Numbered from the stretch's first letter, positions 11,711 to 24,600 are shown. The stretch is 64,000 nt of DNA from Latrodectus hesperus (GCA_037975125.1 CM075856.1:6519078-6583077); one strand, 5' to 3'. The notes: generated from the letters alone by a model not told the origin. Made by a program: numbers and translations.

Positions 11711-11757
11711 GGGATTCGAATCCAAAATCTGTTGAACGGAAGGCCAGAGCGTAGCCA
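11711..11757 (-). repeat. tRNA-like promoter remnant (SINE head or tRNA pseudogene)
   Basis: On the minus strand TGGCTACGCTCTGG (11757-11744) resembles an RNA polymerase III A box, and GGATTCGAATCCC (11723-11711) is a near-perfect B box with the self-complementary T-arm sequence. The two boxes are spaced as in a tRNA gene. The acceptor stem does not pair in the flanks, so this is not a functional tRNA. A tRNA-derived SINE head is the likely explanation. Confidence 0.45.
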
Positions 11758-14660
11758 TTCAAGGGCCAGCTTGGTGATGTAGATGTGGTAAATGGGATTC
11801 TTTCTGTGGATTGCATTTAAATCCAAATGTTCTTGTCTAATTATTCCTGATGTGATAGATATTTTACAGTAAAGCGATAATCAAACTTTAAAAAATTCAT
11901 TCAGGAAAAAATTTAGAAGGCCTAATGACTACCATTTTAAGCAAGGATTAATTTCGATTGAACTTTAAAAGAGAGATATCTGAATATGGATTATTTTTAA
12001 AGGTATTAATAAAGAAAAAATAGTATTATATAATAAGACACAAATAACCACAATTTAGATTCTTTTACAGATTCGATAATATTCGTACTGAAAAAATTTA
12101 GAATTAGGAATCTCAAAATTTCCAAAATAGTGGGGACTTTATAAACTGGTACTCAAGCATATCAAATAATTTAGGAATATCAATATTATAATACATCGTT
12201 TCTACTTAAATTTATTCTCACTTAATCAAATTGTGCTTATTTAATTTACGCTTAAATACATTGTATGAGATTCGAGACAACACAATAAATAGTTAACTAA
12301 ATATGAGGTTTAAGAAAATGAAACATTTTCATAAGTTCAATAACCTACTTTTACAATTTCAAATTATATTTCATCGAAACTGTGACAATGTATAATTTAA
12401 CATTTTTTAAGAATTATCTTTAAAAAAAGTGCCTTGTGAAAAAAATTATAAATTAATCATTTCACATATCACTGTAAAACAAACAATTCTGGATTGGCGT
12501 CATTGATTTTAGTTGAAAGAAAAGTGAAATTCGCATGTCGGATAAAAATGAAAGATAAGGTTTAATTAGAGGGTAGCCAATAACTAATTGCCTAAATATC
12601 TTCACTGTTCTCACGGATTTGCTTATATACTTTTAAACATGGGGAGCAACGATCCATTTATCAGTCATAGCTACAGGCCTAAATCGTTTCTTAGAAAAAA
12701 AGAAAGCTTTATCGTAATATCTTTTCAGAAATTTAGGATTCAGTTGACGAAACGAACTTATCTTCAGAAACACGGGGCCGAAAAAAAGCGGAGGTCAATA
12801 GGAGAGAGTGAATTAAAGAATGAAAGTTATAGAAATCTGCACTTTCAGAATATAAATTTCCTCCCAACGTTTAATCATTGCTTTGAAGTGTTCCGCTAAA
12901 GTGATTGCCATTCCAACCATATTCACGACTGCAGATACGCGAAACCCACCTCTAAGTGGCCAGTCCTGACAGTAACGCACTCATCTGTAACAAGTTCAAT
13001 CCTATGAATAAAGATGTCATTAGTAGAAATGTTCTGAATGGGAAATATGCTGGAAAGAGAGTGCCTACTACAGAAGAGTCATAGCCAATCATATTCTGGT
13101 GTTAATATCAGTTTATATATGCTCCAGTGATGAAGGCAATTATTGATCATGGGCTGAAACACAAAAATAATTGCCTGTCAATCCAGCATTTAGGAATTTC
13201 CCCTTATAAGCTTTGAGATAAGCAATTAAATGAAAGGATTTCCGAGTCGCAAAAAAATTATTTTTGTTTGCATTCCTTTCGAAGAGTTGTCAAGCGGTTT
13301 TTAAAAATCGTGTTTGGAGCAATTTATTGCGATAATGTTTTAAGATTTAAAAATTTCTTCATTTAATAAAATCGATAAAATGATAAGCAAATGCATAGTA
13401 AATATTTTCATAATACTTTCTAAGAGGAATTTCGTAAATTTGTTTGTTGTCGAAAATTATTTCAACCGACAAGATTTTTATTTATAGAGAGTTCTTAATT
13501 TTAATATTTTGATTTTCATTATCTTAAGATTTTAATAAACATTATACCTATTTTACCAATTTTAAATTTAACGTTCTAATTAGAACTATCCTATTTAACG
13601 CCTTTGAACAAATTTATCAAGCAAAATGTATGGAAAAGCATGTTATTCATCCATCATTTTATCATTAATTTGTTCCTTAAAATTTGTCTTAGGCTCAAAC
13701 GACTGGCAGAGATTTTGTGTTCCGACATGAATTCAACAAAATAGAGTGCAAAATGTACTGTAACAAAATTTTTATTGGTTACAATCCTATTAAAAGTTTT
13801 GTGAACTTTATAACATGATTGTGTAGAAGCAATGAATTGCAGTATAACCTGAAGAGTGGCTAAAAAAATTGCAAATTTAGAAAAAGAAAATAAATTAATA
13901 AGATGATAAAGGACCTTATCATGTTTTGTAAGTTTTAACACAACTCTAACTTTTTTTTTCCAATTTAGCAACACGGGAGTATTGAACTTTAAATAGTAAG
14001 ATAGAGTGTTTGATCTTTTTTAATACAAAAAATTTCAAATTACACATATTTTTATTTCACACACAAGTACATGTTCAAATTACTTTCGGAACGTATTCAA
14101 ATTATGTTTAGTGCGTATTACATTTACAACTGCTATGTTTGGTGATGCCCAAGTTTACCATGTGTGGAATGCATTAATATTTTGTAATTCCACTTTATGG
14201 GGTATTGTAAATCAATAGTTATTATAGAAAATAAACAATTTCTATTTTTAACAGTTTTTCCTATACTTTTAGTCGATCCATCAAAATATAATTCAATTTA
14301 CGGAAGAAAAATATTAGGAGTTTAAAATTTAACTACCACTCTCAATTTAAATACCCCTCCGCAATTCCGAACAAGGAAATGTCTCTCCTTCTCGTCTGTC
14401 TGGCGTGTCATCAGCGTTTGCGCTTTAGGGACAATTAGTAAAATGACTAGTTATTTTAAAGTCTTGGATGATATAATTTAAATTTTTATTACAAAGAAAA
14501 AGTTATAAATACCGTAGGTAATAAATATTGCATACACAATATGAAGTTTTTATTTAAATTTAGCCAATAATTTACGACCAAATAGAACGGATACCACGGC
14601 CCAACCACTTTAGAAGGAAACTTCTCTTACATCATTCATAGTGTGAGAAAAAAAATGAGA

Positions 14661-14684
14661 CTTCTCTCCCTCTCTCTCTCTCTT
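14661..14684 (+). repeat. CT-rich microsatellite
   Basis: A pure pyrimidine run, mostly CT repeats, of about 24 bases. It is a simple sequence repeat with no sign of function. Confidence 0.85.
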
Positions 14685-16840
14685 AAACGAATGTTTCAAT
14701 GACACCCAGAATACGACAAACGCTTGCTATAATTAATATTATCTAATTATGATGCTGTTGTTTTACTCATTTCTCAAGAGGTGTGGTAAAGTCTGTCACT
14801 TAAGCTAATAGTTTCATCATGTGCTAGATTTTGACACGCCACTTTCAAGTCTCATCCTCTTTCAAATTAGTGCTATAAATAAGAGTGTTAAGAGCTTTAT
14901 AAATTTAACCTAGCATATATACACAATTATACTCTTCAGATAATTTCAATGTTTCTTAATGTTATATACTTTAATATTTTTAAAACTCAACCATATACAA
15001 CTACGAAGTCATTTAGTATTTAAAAATGGTTGATAATAAATTAATAATAAATATCTAGGAATATTTATTTTGAAACTAAGCAATGAGTATTATAAAGTTA
15101 ACTTGATATAAAACTAGAAATAAAAAAGATTTCAGAACACAATTTCAAATCAGAATACTTGCTTCATGAAGAAAATGTTTTATTGTTACAGTTAATTATT
15201 ATTCAATAAGTCACTTTTTTTTTATCAAAGAGCAGCGATTAAGTTTCTTTATTCAGAGATCAAATTGTAATTTACGATAAAAATATTACAAACAAAGTTG
15301 AATTACATTTTTCACTAAATATGAAAGGCCTCGTTTCATCTGTGGGAAATGTTCAATATGTATTTACGAAAAAAATGAGGATTCAATATCTAGAGTGAAT
15401 AAATAATGGATGAATGGCATATAAACGATACAATAATTCTACGCTGAATTTTACTGGTATTTCTGGTTGCAAGTAGCAAAGTATGCTGATTGCAATACTA
15501 AATAATATGCCTTGTATATAAAACATCAAATCGTTGATCCTAAAATATATTGAAAATATTAAAAATAAATAAAAGATAACACGAAACTTGTATCGTAAAT
15601 AAAAAGGAATTGAACTTGTATCGTAGATACAAAGGAATTGAAACTATAAAACTAGATAAATAACTCTAGCTTTAGAAAAAGTTGAATGCATGAGGGTAAC
15701 AACAAAATTTCGCTTTAAGTCGAGATAAGAATGTTTCACCCTAACGATCCGAAATATAGCAGAATCAAGTGGGATGGCATTGAGCGGTTTTAAATTTGTG
15801 TTTGGCAGTAGTCCAGTCGGTCTCTGACCATTCAATCTGCAACCTAGTCACCTCGAAATACTAAACAGTGATCAGGGTTTTTCTTCTACAAATCTTAAGG
15901 CCATTCTACAACCTTAACACCCTACTACTCGAGAAAGAGCTATCACTTCTAATACTATAAGTATAAACCTGTCACGAATTTTCAGGAATTGTCTACAGTT
16001 TCCAACTGCAACTTTTGTTAGTGTAAAACACCATATTTAACATAGGTCGAGGGCACATGTTGTTAATGATCAATTCATTTTTAATATTTTATTTGCATGT
16101 ACCACATATTAGAAGATAGATGTTTTGAGTGTAATGAATTTTTTTTTCATGAATTCAGTGATATTAGCTTTTAGGTGAGCCTTTGTGATCACATATCTCT
16201 CCATAGTACTTCCATGATAAGGATATTTTGCTCAAACAGTAAAACATTTTGCACATTTATTGGCTTGTATGAAGAGTAAATCTTGCTTTTTATTTTAACT
16301 TTTTATTTGTTCAGCCAGAATTTAAGATTTTTTTATGTAGCTTTTAAATCAAATGGCGATTTCATAATATTGACCTCTGATTAAAATAATATTTTCTCTT
16401 CAAAAATATACCCCTGAAAATGTTTACTTTAGGAATAGCAATGATAAAAATTAAGAAAATGGCTGTGCCCGTAATAGATTCTTTAGGATCATTTGAGTCT
16501 ATTTTACAAATATTTTATTCCTTACCTTAATTAGGAAGGAAAGATTCTGTGTATAACTCTGGAGGATTTTGATTAGGATTGGAGAGGTTTATTTTCGATT
16601 AACTCTACAGATGATGAGTGGAAAATAGTACACATGTACAACATTAAACTGCTATATCAGATAAGATAATGACATCTGAATGCAAAAAGCTGAAATTGAA
16701 TCAACATTTACCTAAAAATTCCCTACTGAAAACCGATACTTGATTTTACATCTGCCAAAAAATTCTTATAAAACCTACCAGCGTCAAAAGAATGTGAACA
16801 ACTGTGGAAAAACAGGAGCAGCAAAAGAATAAAATATTAT

Positions 16841-17183
16841 TATTGTTGTTGTTGTTGTTTTCCTATGACACTTGGACAAGCCAAGTTCGCTTTTGGCTTA
16901 GGCAGTGCGAATTAAGTCAAAGGAAGCATCTTTCGTTTGGATCAGAGCACCACGAAGGTGAAAATGCGACTTCGCTCTTTTTAAGATGCCTCGTAATTTT
17001 GAAGCACGGTCAGGTGACGAGGCCACATCTGAGCTGGCACCCTCCTCTCCACATCCACGCCACACTAGCGAAAGGACTTTGGAAGTCACAGATTAACGTG
17101 GACACGTTTCCAACCCACAGAGTTCCAGCAACCCAGTGAAGGAGAGTACACCGTGGTCACCCTCCCAACCACTGTCCGCGGCA
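16841..17183 (-). mobile_element. SINE-like retroposon with 13-bp target duplication
   Basis: A GC-rich 343-bp block lies between two exact copies of AATAAAATATTAT (16828-16840 and 17184-17196), the target duplication expected from reverse-transcription-primed insertion. Read on the minus strand it starts TGCCGCGGACAGTGGTTGGG and ends in an AAC/AAT repeat tail at 16841-16861, typical of a retroposon 3' end. It has no long coding frame, which fits a SINE rather than a LINE. The sequence looks like a dispersed family common in spider genomes; that is recollection and not a search result. Short open frames inside it on both strands are incidental. Confidence 0.75.
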
Positions 17184-17747
17184 AATAAAATATTATAAAT
17201 AGAAGAATCTGCTGGTGGAGGAAGTGTAGTAGTAATGAAATATACTCAGTGAGAAAGTCAGGAAAATTCTCAAGCATCTACGCTAGCGTGGCCATCCAGA
17301 AAGATACCTCCTATCGTCATGCCAGAACGTAAACTCACTTGGAAATACCTTGATAAGGCATTCTTTAAGAATAATCTGAAAAATTTAATACCTGGTGGAG
17401 TTGTTATATTTTCAATCATTTTATGAAGACTTTGATACACTATAAAGATTAATATACTGAGGACCCCAATATACCACTTGATCAAAAGACGCAAGGCTAA
17501 TGCATGGGGAGTTTTACAGTCCATGGGAAACAAGAAGCAAACAGAGAACTCATGGAGCGCTCTCTCACTTGACGTCGAAAGGATAAGGAAATGATTAGAA
17601 AGAGAAGAGAGGAAAAACAAAGAGAATAGAGATTCCTGGGTACCTCTGAATTAAGATAGTCGCACTCACCTAAACAAAGTGAGCCCCATGAGAGGATGGC
17701 TATCAAAAGAACGTTTAAATCAAATTATGATTTATTTTCTCAATTTT

Positions 17748-17800
17748 ATGTATAAATCAGTCTGAAAAAGGTAATACATTTAAAAGACTGATTTATACAT
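17748..17800. repeat. Inverted repeat, 16-bp perfect arms
   Basis: ATGTATAAATCAGTCT at 17748-17763 is the exact reverse complement of 17785-17800, with a 21-nt spacer. It lies 133 bp before a second, longer hairpin. Confidence 0.85.
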
Positions 17801-17933
17801 GAGACTTTCATTCAGTTCGAACTTCATTCAGTTTTATTCTCTCAGTCTGTTTACCATAAGGAATCAAATTACATTACCTACTTGATTATCACAATTATCA
17901 CTAGAAAGGAGGTCTTGACAGCATTGTGTTGAG

Positions 17934-17980
17934 CCTTCTTCTAAAGGGCGTGCTAAAAAGCCGCGCCTTTTAGAAGAAGG
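17934..17980. repeat. Strong 19-bp hairpin with 9-nt loop
   Basis: The left arm 17934-17952 pairs with 17962-17980 over 19 bp, 17 Watson-Crick and two G-U pairs. CTTCTAAAG occurs in the left arm and again just after the hairpin at about 17991. The structure could be a foldback relic, a small RNA precursor or part of a transposon end. Only the pairing is seen directly. Confidence 0.8.
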
Positions 17981-18727
17981 GTAGTCTATCTTCTAAAGTT
18001 ATGAGTTTCATTAAATAAAGTAATAAGTATTATTAAGTCGTGTTATGCTAAATAAATAATACTTTTGATTAAATATTTTATAATACATGATTCACACATA
18101 TAGCTTATGCATCTTCAGAATTTTAATTTTTTTTAATATGGTTTTTCACACTTCATTAAATTTTACTTATTTTCTTTTAGATATTTTTCGCTTTTGTTTT
18201 ATGTATTTACATATTACTTTTTAATTAATTTCATCTGATGTATTTAAGGTTATGAAATTAATTAGTATTCCAAATCATAATTAAATTTTAAAAAATGAAG
18301 AAATAAGATTTGGAATACGACAGCCTACTACAAGAGGAATGCATTTCACAGAGTTTAAGCGTATTATAACCTCACTGTTATTGCTTGAAACCCCCAAGTT
18401 ACTTCCAGACTTTCAATGGACGTTAACACTTTGCAGTTGCCAACGAGATTGATTTCCCTTGATTTCCCACTTTTGAATTCCAGGAACAACATAGTACCCA
18501 AAGACAGTCAATTTGTTCTGATTCTAAGATGATGTGGGAATAGCAAGCAAGATTCGTGAAGGGCCATTTAGTCCTTCAGGACAAATATAATTCTTCAAAT
18601 TGAACAGGAATCACTTAGTGAATGGGCATGTGCTTCCGAAGAATTTATTACCTCTTCAGTCTCTCTGATTCAAATCGGTGGAGTGGCTGGAAATAGAAGT
18701 CAAAAAGTGACATTACTGGAGGCCAGA

Positions 18728-19100
18728 TGTTGGGGGAAAGTTAATATAAATAGCAGGGCCATGTGGGGGCGGAGGAGAGTTTCGACTTACGTGTTGTGTT
18801 CCTGATATTTCTCTGAAACAGGTCCCGGAGCGGATAAGTCTCAGAGACGGAACGAGGAGTCTGAGAAAGAATCGAGATCACAGAGAGACGCCAGGCCTCG
18901 AGTTTGACTACCCTGATGCTCCAGTGCTGTCCGGAGAGGATCGTCGACCTTATCGAGTGACTGTCCGAGACTGTTCCCGAGTACGGAATTTAGGAGTCTG
19001 GTCCTCAGTACCAGGGAGGAATTTCTCCCCGATCGAATGTGCAGCGAACGTTCCAGAAAGTGAGAAATTCATCAGTTTTCCTGGAGCCTACAATTTATGA
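18728..19100 (+). other. GC-rich block with TATA motif and open frame; possible LTR or promoter remnant
   Basis: This block is much richer in G and C than its surroundings. TATAAATAG at about 18745 is placed like a core promoter element. A frame without any ATG is open from just after the TATA motif to the TGA at 19098-19100, about 118 codons, and includes RDGTRSLRKNRDHRETPG. A block that starts TGTTGGGGGAAAG and has an early TATA box recalls a retrotransposon LTR, but no partner LTR, matching target duplication or polyadenylation signal was found. A 5' exon of a host gene is the alternative. I cannot decide between them. Confidence 0.3.
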
Positions 19101-19650
19101 CAGTTCTTGTACGTAATCTTGTTAACTTTAAATATTTAGTCAAGAATATATTAAATTACGTAAACCTGATTCCATAACGGCCCTTGCCTACCTAGAAGTC
19201 AGCTTATCCAGACTGAGTACGTATATTTTAACCCAATTTAAGTACTGGCCTTATTTATATTTGCTTCTGACTCAGCGTCTCAGAAAATTTTTATTTTATG
19301 AAAACTTCCTTCTTCTCTAAACCAGATTTAGTAGTTTTTCGTTCTTAATCCCACTCCCTCAAACTGATCAAAATTCTTGGGTTATTTCCTTTTCTCTTTG
19401 GCAAATGTAGATTATTAAATTTTAAAGTTATATCTTGGCGAAAATAATCAATATTTTAGACATTTGATGTGAAACTCGGGTTCAGTTTTAGTTTTCAAGG
19501 AAAAAACTTCAAGGAGTGTGGTTCGAGTCATTAAAACTAATCTTTCAATCGGGGGTGGAGAAAAAGGAAGGGGCTTCTACTTAGAGAAAAAATACGTCGT
19601 GGCGGCTTGTGAGGTGAAATTCTACGTACTTCCAGCGTCGCTGGCCACTT

Positions 19651-19698
19651 TTAAGCAGTAGATCTCTTAAGCAGTAGATGGTTTAAGCAGTAGATATC
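19651..19698 (+). repeat. Three tandem copies of a 16-bp repeat
   Basis: TTAAGCAGTAGAT followed by three variable bases (CTC, GGT, ATC) occurs three times in direct tandem at 19651, 19667 and 19683. The first 13 bases are identical in all three copies. Confidence 0.9.
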
Positions 19699-20423
19699 TT
19701 AATTAGCCTTCGTGTGAAAAAAATGACCCTTGAGCGACAAAAAAACCAGTACATCAGTTTCTAGAATAATTGAAAATATACATATTTGTTCTGAAGTTCC
19801 ATAAAAAACCAATATCCTTTAACAATTGTAACATCCAACATTTCCTACTCCTGTTTATCAGAAATCTGAAAAATATCATTTAAAGACATAATGACATGTA
19901 TAAATGCCATTAACAATTTAAACTAAAACAAATACGTTTTTTTTTATTTTTAATTATTATTTATTCATTTTTTTGTTCCAAGGGATTCTAAGTGTAAAAA
20001 CAGAAGTCTGTTGATAAAATCTATATGATTTTACGTGTTATAGGATGGATTAAGACATCATGTCGTAATAAGTTTACAAAGTCGTAATAAATTACAATGT
20101 ATAGATTATAATGTTATCTTGATATTTTTATACCGTCATAAATATTTACTTTTTATTTTAGTTAATATTTTAGTTACATATAAATATTTACTTAAATTAC
20201 TTTCTAACATACTTTACAATTAATATTCTCTCTTGCGTAAAAAATATTTCCATATAAATTTTTAATTAAATAAAATTATAGTTAAAAGAAAATTTATTTA
20301 TTTTCGTCAATAACTATTGTATTTGAATAAATTTAATGACATTCTTAGATAGTTCAAATACTTTTCTAATTTTTAGTCAGTACACTAGACATCTTTTTCA
20401 ATCCACCACAATGGGTTTGAAGC

Positions 20424-20439
20424 AAATGCACGTGCATTT
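20424..20439. promoter_or_regulatory. Perfect 16-bp palindrome with CACGTG core
   Basis: AAATGCACGTGCATTT is fully self-complementary and centred on CACGTG, the canonical E-box bound by basic helix-loop-helix factors. It is followed by a short ATGC repeat at about 20446-20458. A regulatory role is only a possibility, since no gene start is seen nearby. Confidence 0.35.
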
Positions 20440-20955
20440 AAAAAATACATGCATGCATGAAAAATATACATTTTTCATACTCTAATAAAAATTTAGTTAC
20501 CTTAATGTTTGTTTTATTTGACATTTTTATGGTACATTTTGAAAGCATATTTTTATTCCAGTCTCAAAATGACATAATATTTACTTTTGGCATTAAGAAT
20601 TCTTAGTTATATTTTCAATTTTATAAAATGAATATACATATTTTGATAACCCTAAATGTATTTAATCTATTTATTCTTATATACACACTATAAATCCAAG
20701 CAAAATGCTTATGACAAATAAAAAAAATTAAAATAAAATAATATATAAAATTTAAATCTAAGCAAAATATTATTTCTAATAAATTACAAAGATATGTTTT
20801 AACATTTTCTTAAAGAGTAAAACTACATTAAAATTTTGCGCAGTCAATGAAAAAAAATTCAACTATACTTCCAGATTCAATTTTCTATATTTTACGCTTT
20901 TAACCCCTTTCTGATTGTTGTCACAAGTTTCAGCGTTTACGTTATCATACTAGAG

Positions 20956-21647
20956 CAGGAATGGGCAAACTTTTTCGGTCACGGGCCAGAAATCGAAAAA
21001 AAAAAAAAAAATTGGGAGGCCAAGATAATTTTTTTTAAAATTTTAAAAACAATATACTAGTTTTACAATTTAAATACTTTAACGAGATGTTTGAAATTGT
21101 AATTTATCATGTAAAAGTTCCTTATATTGAGGTTCGAAGTGAGATGTACTGATTCTAAAAAACGTAGCTAAATGTTTATGTCAGTCTACTTCTGAAATGA
21201 TTCTTTCTAATGTTCATTATTAAAAACACTTGTTCACGTATATAGGATGAAGCTAATGTAGCACAGATTTTCTGAGCTGACTGGAGTTTAAAATACCCAG
21301 TCAGTTACAATGAGGTCTAATTCACCTATGTTGGATTCCCATGTCTGTTCCCCGAGAAAGAAATAACGTTTGTTGCCGCCAGTCTAAAGCAATAACTAAC
21401 AAAGAACTTCCGTTTTTAATACTTTAACGATTACAACTGTCTGTGCTTGCTATTTATGTCGATTTATGTTTTGTAGAACAAAAATTGAGAAAGTATAAAT
21501 ATCACCAGTCCTTTGAAAAAAAGAAAGAAAATAATAATATTTAAGCAAAGTAGAAAATGCGACGGATATATAATATATAAATCATATTTTCTTTTAATTT
21601 CCGTGGGAACCGACAAAATAAATTCTATCCGCAGGCCATAAAACCTG
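20956..21647. mobile_element. Non-autonomous hAT-like element
   Basis: The left end CAGGAATGGGCAAACTTTTT, continuing into a GGTCACGGGCC segment, is typical of hAT-type transposons. The right end GGCCATAAAACCTG (to 21647) reads CAGGTTTTATGGCC on the other strand, matching CAGG, the T run and GGCC, with the middle apparently lost. The flanks TACTAGAG (20948-20955) and CACTAGAG (21648-21655) agree at seven of eight positions, the 8-bp target duplication size of hAT elements. The 692-bp interior has no transposase frame. It is a deletion derivative that would depend on a transposase from elsewhere. Confidence 0.65.
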
Positions 21648-24600
21648 CACTAGAGTTACATCATATTATGTTAAATGTAGCAAAAACGTTTTCATAATAA
21701 GATGGAATTCAAATGGTAACTGTTCATTTCACAATATAAGTTTACCTATGAATATTCCTGACATAATATGCGATAAGTTTTCCACTTTTCAAAATTTGGA
21801 ATCTCGTAAATCTTGTGAAAAAAGTAATTAAGATATAATTTTTTTAAAAAATTAAAAGATATTCATACTTAAAATTTTCAGCCGGGTTTTTACAATCTAA
21901 AGCTTAAGTGATATTGTAAAGTGTTTTCATCATTTTAAAATTACTCTTTCGATGAATCTTAACAATTATTTTTAAAGATGTTTTGAAATGTGTTAAAAGT
22001 AGTAGATTTTAGAACACATATTGGAAGAATAACTAATTTTGAAGTTAGAAACGGTTTGTTTTTTATATAAGTGAAATAAATGATCAATCACTGTACTACC
22101 AAATATATTAGAATCAATAGTTTGAGTAAAATGTTGCTTTTTAAAATAAATTTTTCCTAACTTTCATTTTTATGGTAAACTTGTCTCACATTATAAAAAT
22201 AAAAAAATTCTCAGATTTGTTTTTAATTTGGATTAATCCAAATTATAAAATTATAATAAATCAGCGTTAAACCAATATTATTCATAACACATTCTTAAAA
22301 AGAAACTCTTAACGTTGAATAAGTAACAAAAATTCTCACACGCAGCTCTCTAAATATAAATTTGCAATTTTGTCTTAAATAATTTTGCACATTCTTTTAA
22401 TATGATTTATAAATGGCAGCCGTAAAGCATGTCCTAGTTTTGATAAAAATAACTAAACTGAGAAATTATACCTTTTACATAATATATATAGTTTGATCTA
22501 TAAGTGGTTATAATGTACAGTCGAATCATAGATGTGAGATTTCTTTTTCTCGTGGTATTTATGGAGTCGCTCTAGTCAATGGCTTCAAGTAAATTTTGTG
22601 TCGAATATCAACAAAATATTAGAATGAGAACACTTTTTATGTTATTTTTACAGAAGACATATAATTTACAATATCAAAACATTTGCATAACAATTGTTTA
22701 AAAGCATTTCTTAAAACAAGCAAGTATATTCGTTTATTTTAAAATAAATAATTTAGTCTAGATGTTAAATGAAAACATAAAATCACACAGCAATGTCAGA
22801 GAGATTTTCTTTACCTTTAAAAATACTTAAATATATGTAAGAAAATAAGTTAATAAATAGTAAATGAAAAATGAAATGGGCAAAAAAAGAAATAATTTAA
22901 ATAGAAGAGGTAATTAAGCAATTAAAAGAATTCGCATATAAAAGTAAACAAGTCATCACACCAAATATAAAATAACAGAAAAATACACAATTAACAATAG
23001 TAAAAGACAGAAACTAGTAAAACAGAAGATGAAATAAAGACAGTCATGCATTTTAAAATTCTTGGAATAAATCTCTTATGATGTTATAAATTAACTAGTT
23101 ATGCTTCTATAAATTTGATGATTTGGAATGAAAAGTAACTGGCGGTGACAATGCTTAAAAGAAAAGAAAAAATTTAAAATTTGTTTTTTCCTTGTTTTGG
23201 AAATATTCAGCTAGGGGTGTATGGCCAAATCTCTCATCAAATGCAGAAAAAAAAACCCTAAGAAGGAAGTGGAAGTTTTATATCTATATTGATGAAATTT
23301 TAAATAAAAATATTTATCCATTTTATTTCCCATATATATTTTAAAGGCATAGTTTCTAAGAAAATCAAGCAAATCTTTTTTAAATGTATCAAAAGAAAAA
23401 ATAAGTGAATGAAAAAATTAAGTAATTTGTAAAGGAAATTTAGTAACCTAAGCATTCAAACATAAAGTCAATACTTACATGAAGAAAAAAATGAACTTAA
23501 AAGGTTAATTAATCTCAAGGAATAAATTAGCCATAAAACAACCCATATCTCCTAAATTACATAGATTGGCAAAATTTAAGACAATACACTATGTATAAGA
23601 AATTCTTGTACTTGAATCTCTAGAAAAAATATTGCCAAGCACTTATATTATAATGGAAGAGTCTGCATTGATGATAATGGAATGGAATAATCTAACTTTT
23701 ACTAAAAACCTAATTTTAATATTTGTTTAATATCTGAATTAAATTATTATAATAAATATAATAAAAACTGAACAGAATTTTTTTTTCCAAGATCACATTT
23801 TTGTTTTAAAGAAGGCAAATTTAAAAGCTCATTTCTTTATTTAAATGATTAATTTTTAAAAAAAATATTTTAATTTATTACAATAGTACACTTAAAAAAT
23901 GTTAGAATTGAACAAAACAAAATACTTAATTTGCGAAACTAAATTATAAGAAATTTAAAATATTACTTTAAGTATTGCATTTGAAATAATTAGGTTAAAA
24001 ATGTTGTTAATAATTATTGTAAAATGTTATGAATTATGTTTCATTTGTTTTCGCTAAATTTCCATTTTATAATTTTTTAATTTATCAACAAATTTATTTG
24101 AAGTTTTGTAAGATTTTCAAGTGACTTTTGTAGAAACTCGGTCAATTAGTTGAAGACAACAATTTTCAGTGTTTGTTTATTATTGACAATTGCATGCATA
24201 TTGTCGTTTTCCTTATAATTACTCATGAAGTTTATTATATCGTTTTTATGTTGCTCATTGTATCTCATGTTTTTTTATTTCGATTGATACGATTGATAAG
24301 AATAAATTTTCACGATTGATATATATAAAATTTTTAAATAAATTATCAGGTGTGCACTATCTTATGTTTATTTTTGCAGTTTTATAAAAATTCATCTTTG
24401 TTTTTTTTTCCATTTCTTTCTTTTATAAGTATTTTAAGTATCCAATTTTAACCTTTTTCATGTCCCAGTGGATTATCAATGTGTGCCACTGTGTAAGAAA
24501 TACTAGCTGCACTCTATGTTGATTTTCCGGGATAAATATTGTTTCAGATATATTAAACCAAATTTAAAAAAAAGCGTTTTACTTAAAACTTATTGTCTAA

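Larger units (their letters stand above)
11414..16827. other. Largely non-coding region, unassigned
   Basis: No gene was identified. The sequence is AT-rich with GC-richer islands near 11.7, 12.6-13.1 and 15.7-15.9 kb that may be old repeat copies. An open frame of about 100 codons at 12588-12899 lacks an ATG at its start, has no recognisable domain and is not called. A CT-rich microsatellite lies at 14661-14684. Confidence 0.5.
17197..18727. other. Unassigned region with inverted repeats
   Basis: The minus strand has a 116-codon open frame at 17270-17620 with a hydrophobic stretch (KWYIGVLSILIFIVY) but no recognisable domain and no clear exon structure; it is more likely chance or a decayed coding fragment. 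Two strong inverted repeats lie at 17748-17800 and 17934-17980. 18.3-18.73 kb is GC-richer and may be internal sequence of a decayed retroelement. Confidence 0.4.
19101..20947. other. AT-rich non-coding region
   Basis: No gene was recognised. A GC-richer tail reaches to about 19.65 kb, then a triplicated 16-bp repeat and plain AT-rich DNA with an E-box palindrome at 20424. Confidence 0.5.

Noticed and set aside
12588..12899. Open frame of 103 codons
   Set aside because: It starts at TTG, has no recognisable domain and lies in a GC-richer island that could be an old repeat.
17270..17620. Minus-strand 116-codon frame with a hydrophobic segment, possible receptor exon
   Set aside because: There is only one membrane-like stretch, no family motif and no clear splice sites; chance or decayed coding sequence is as likely.
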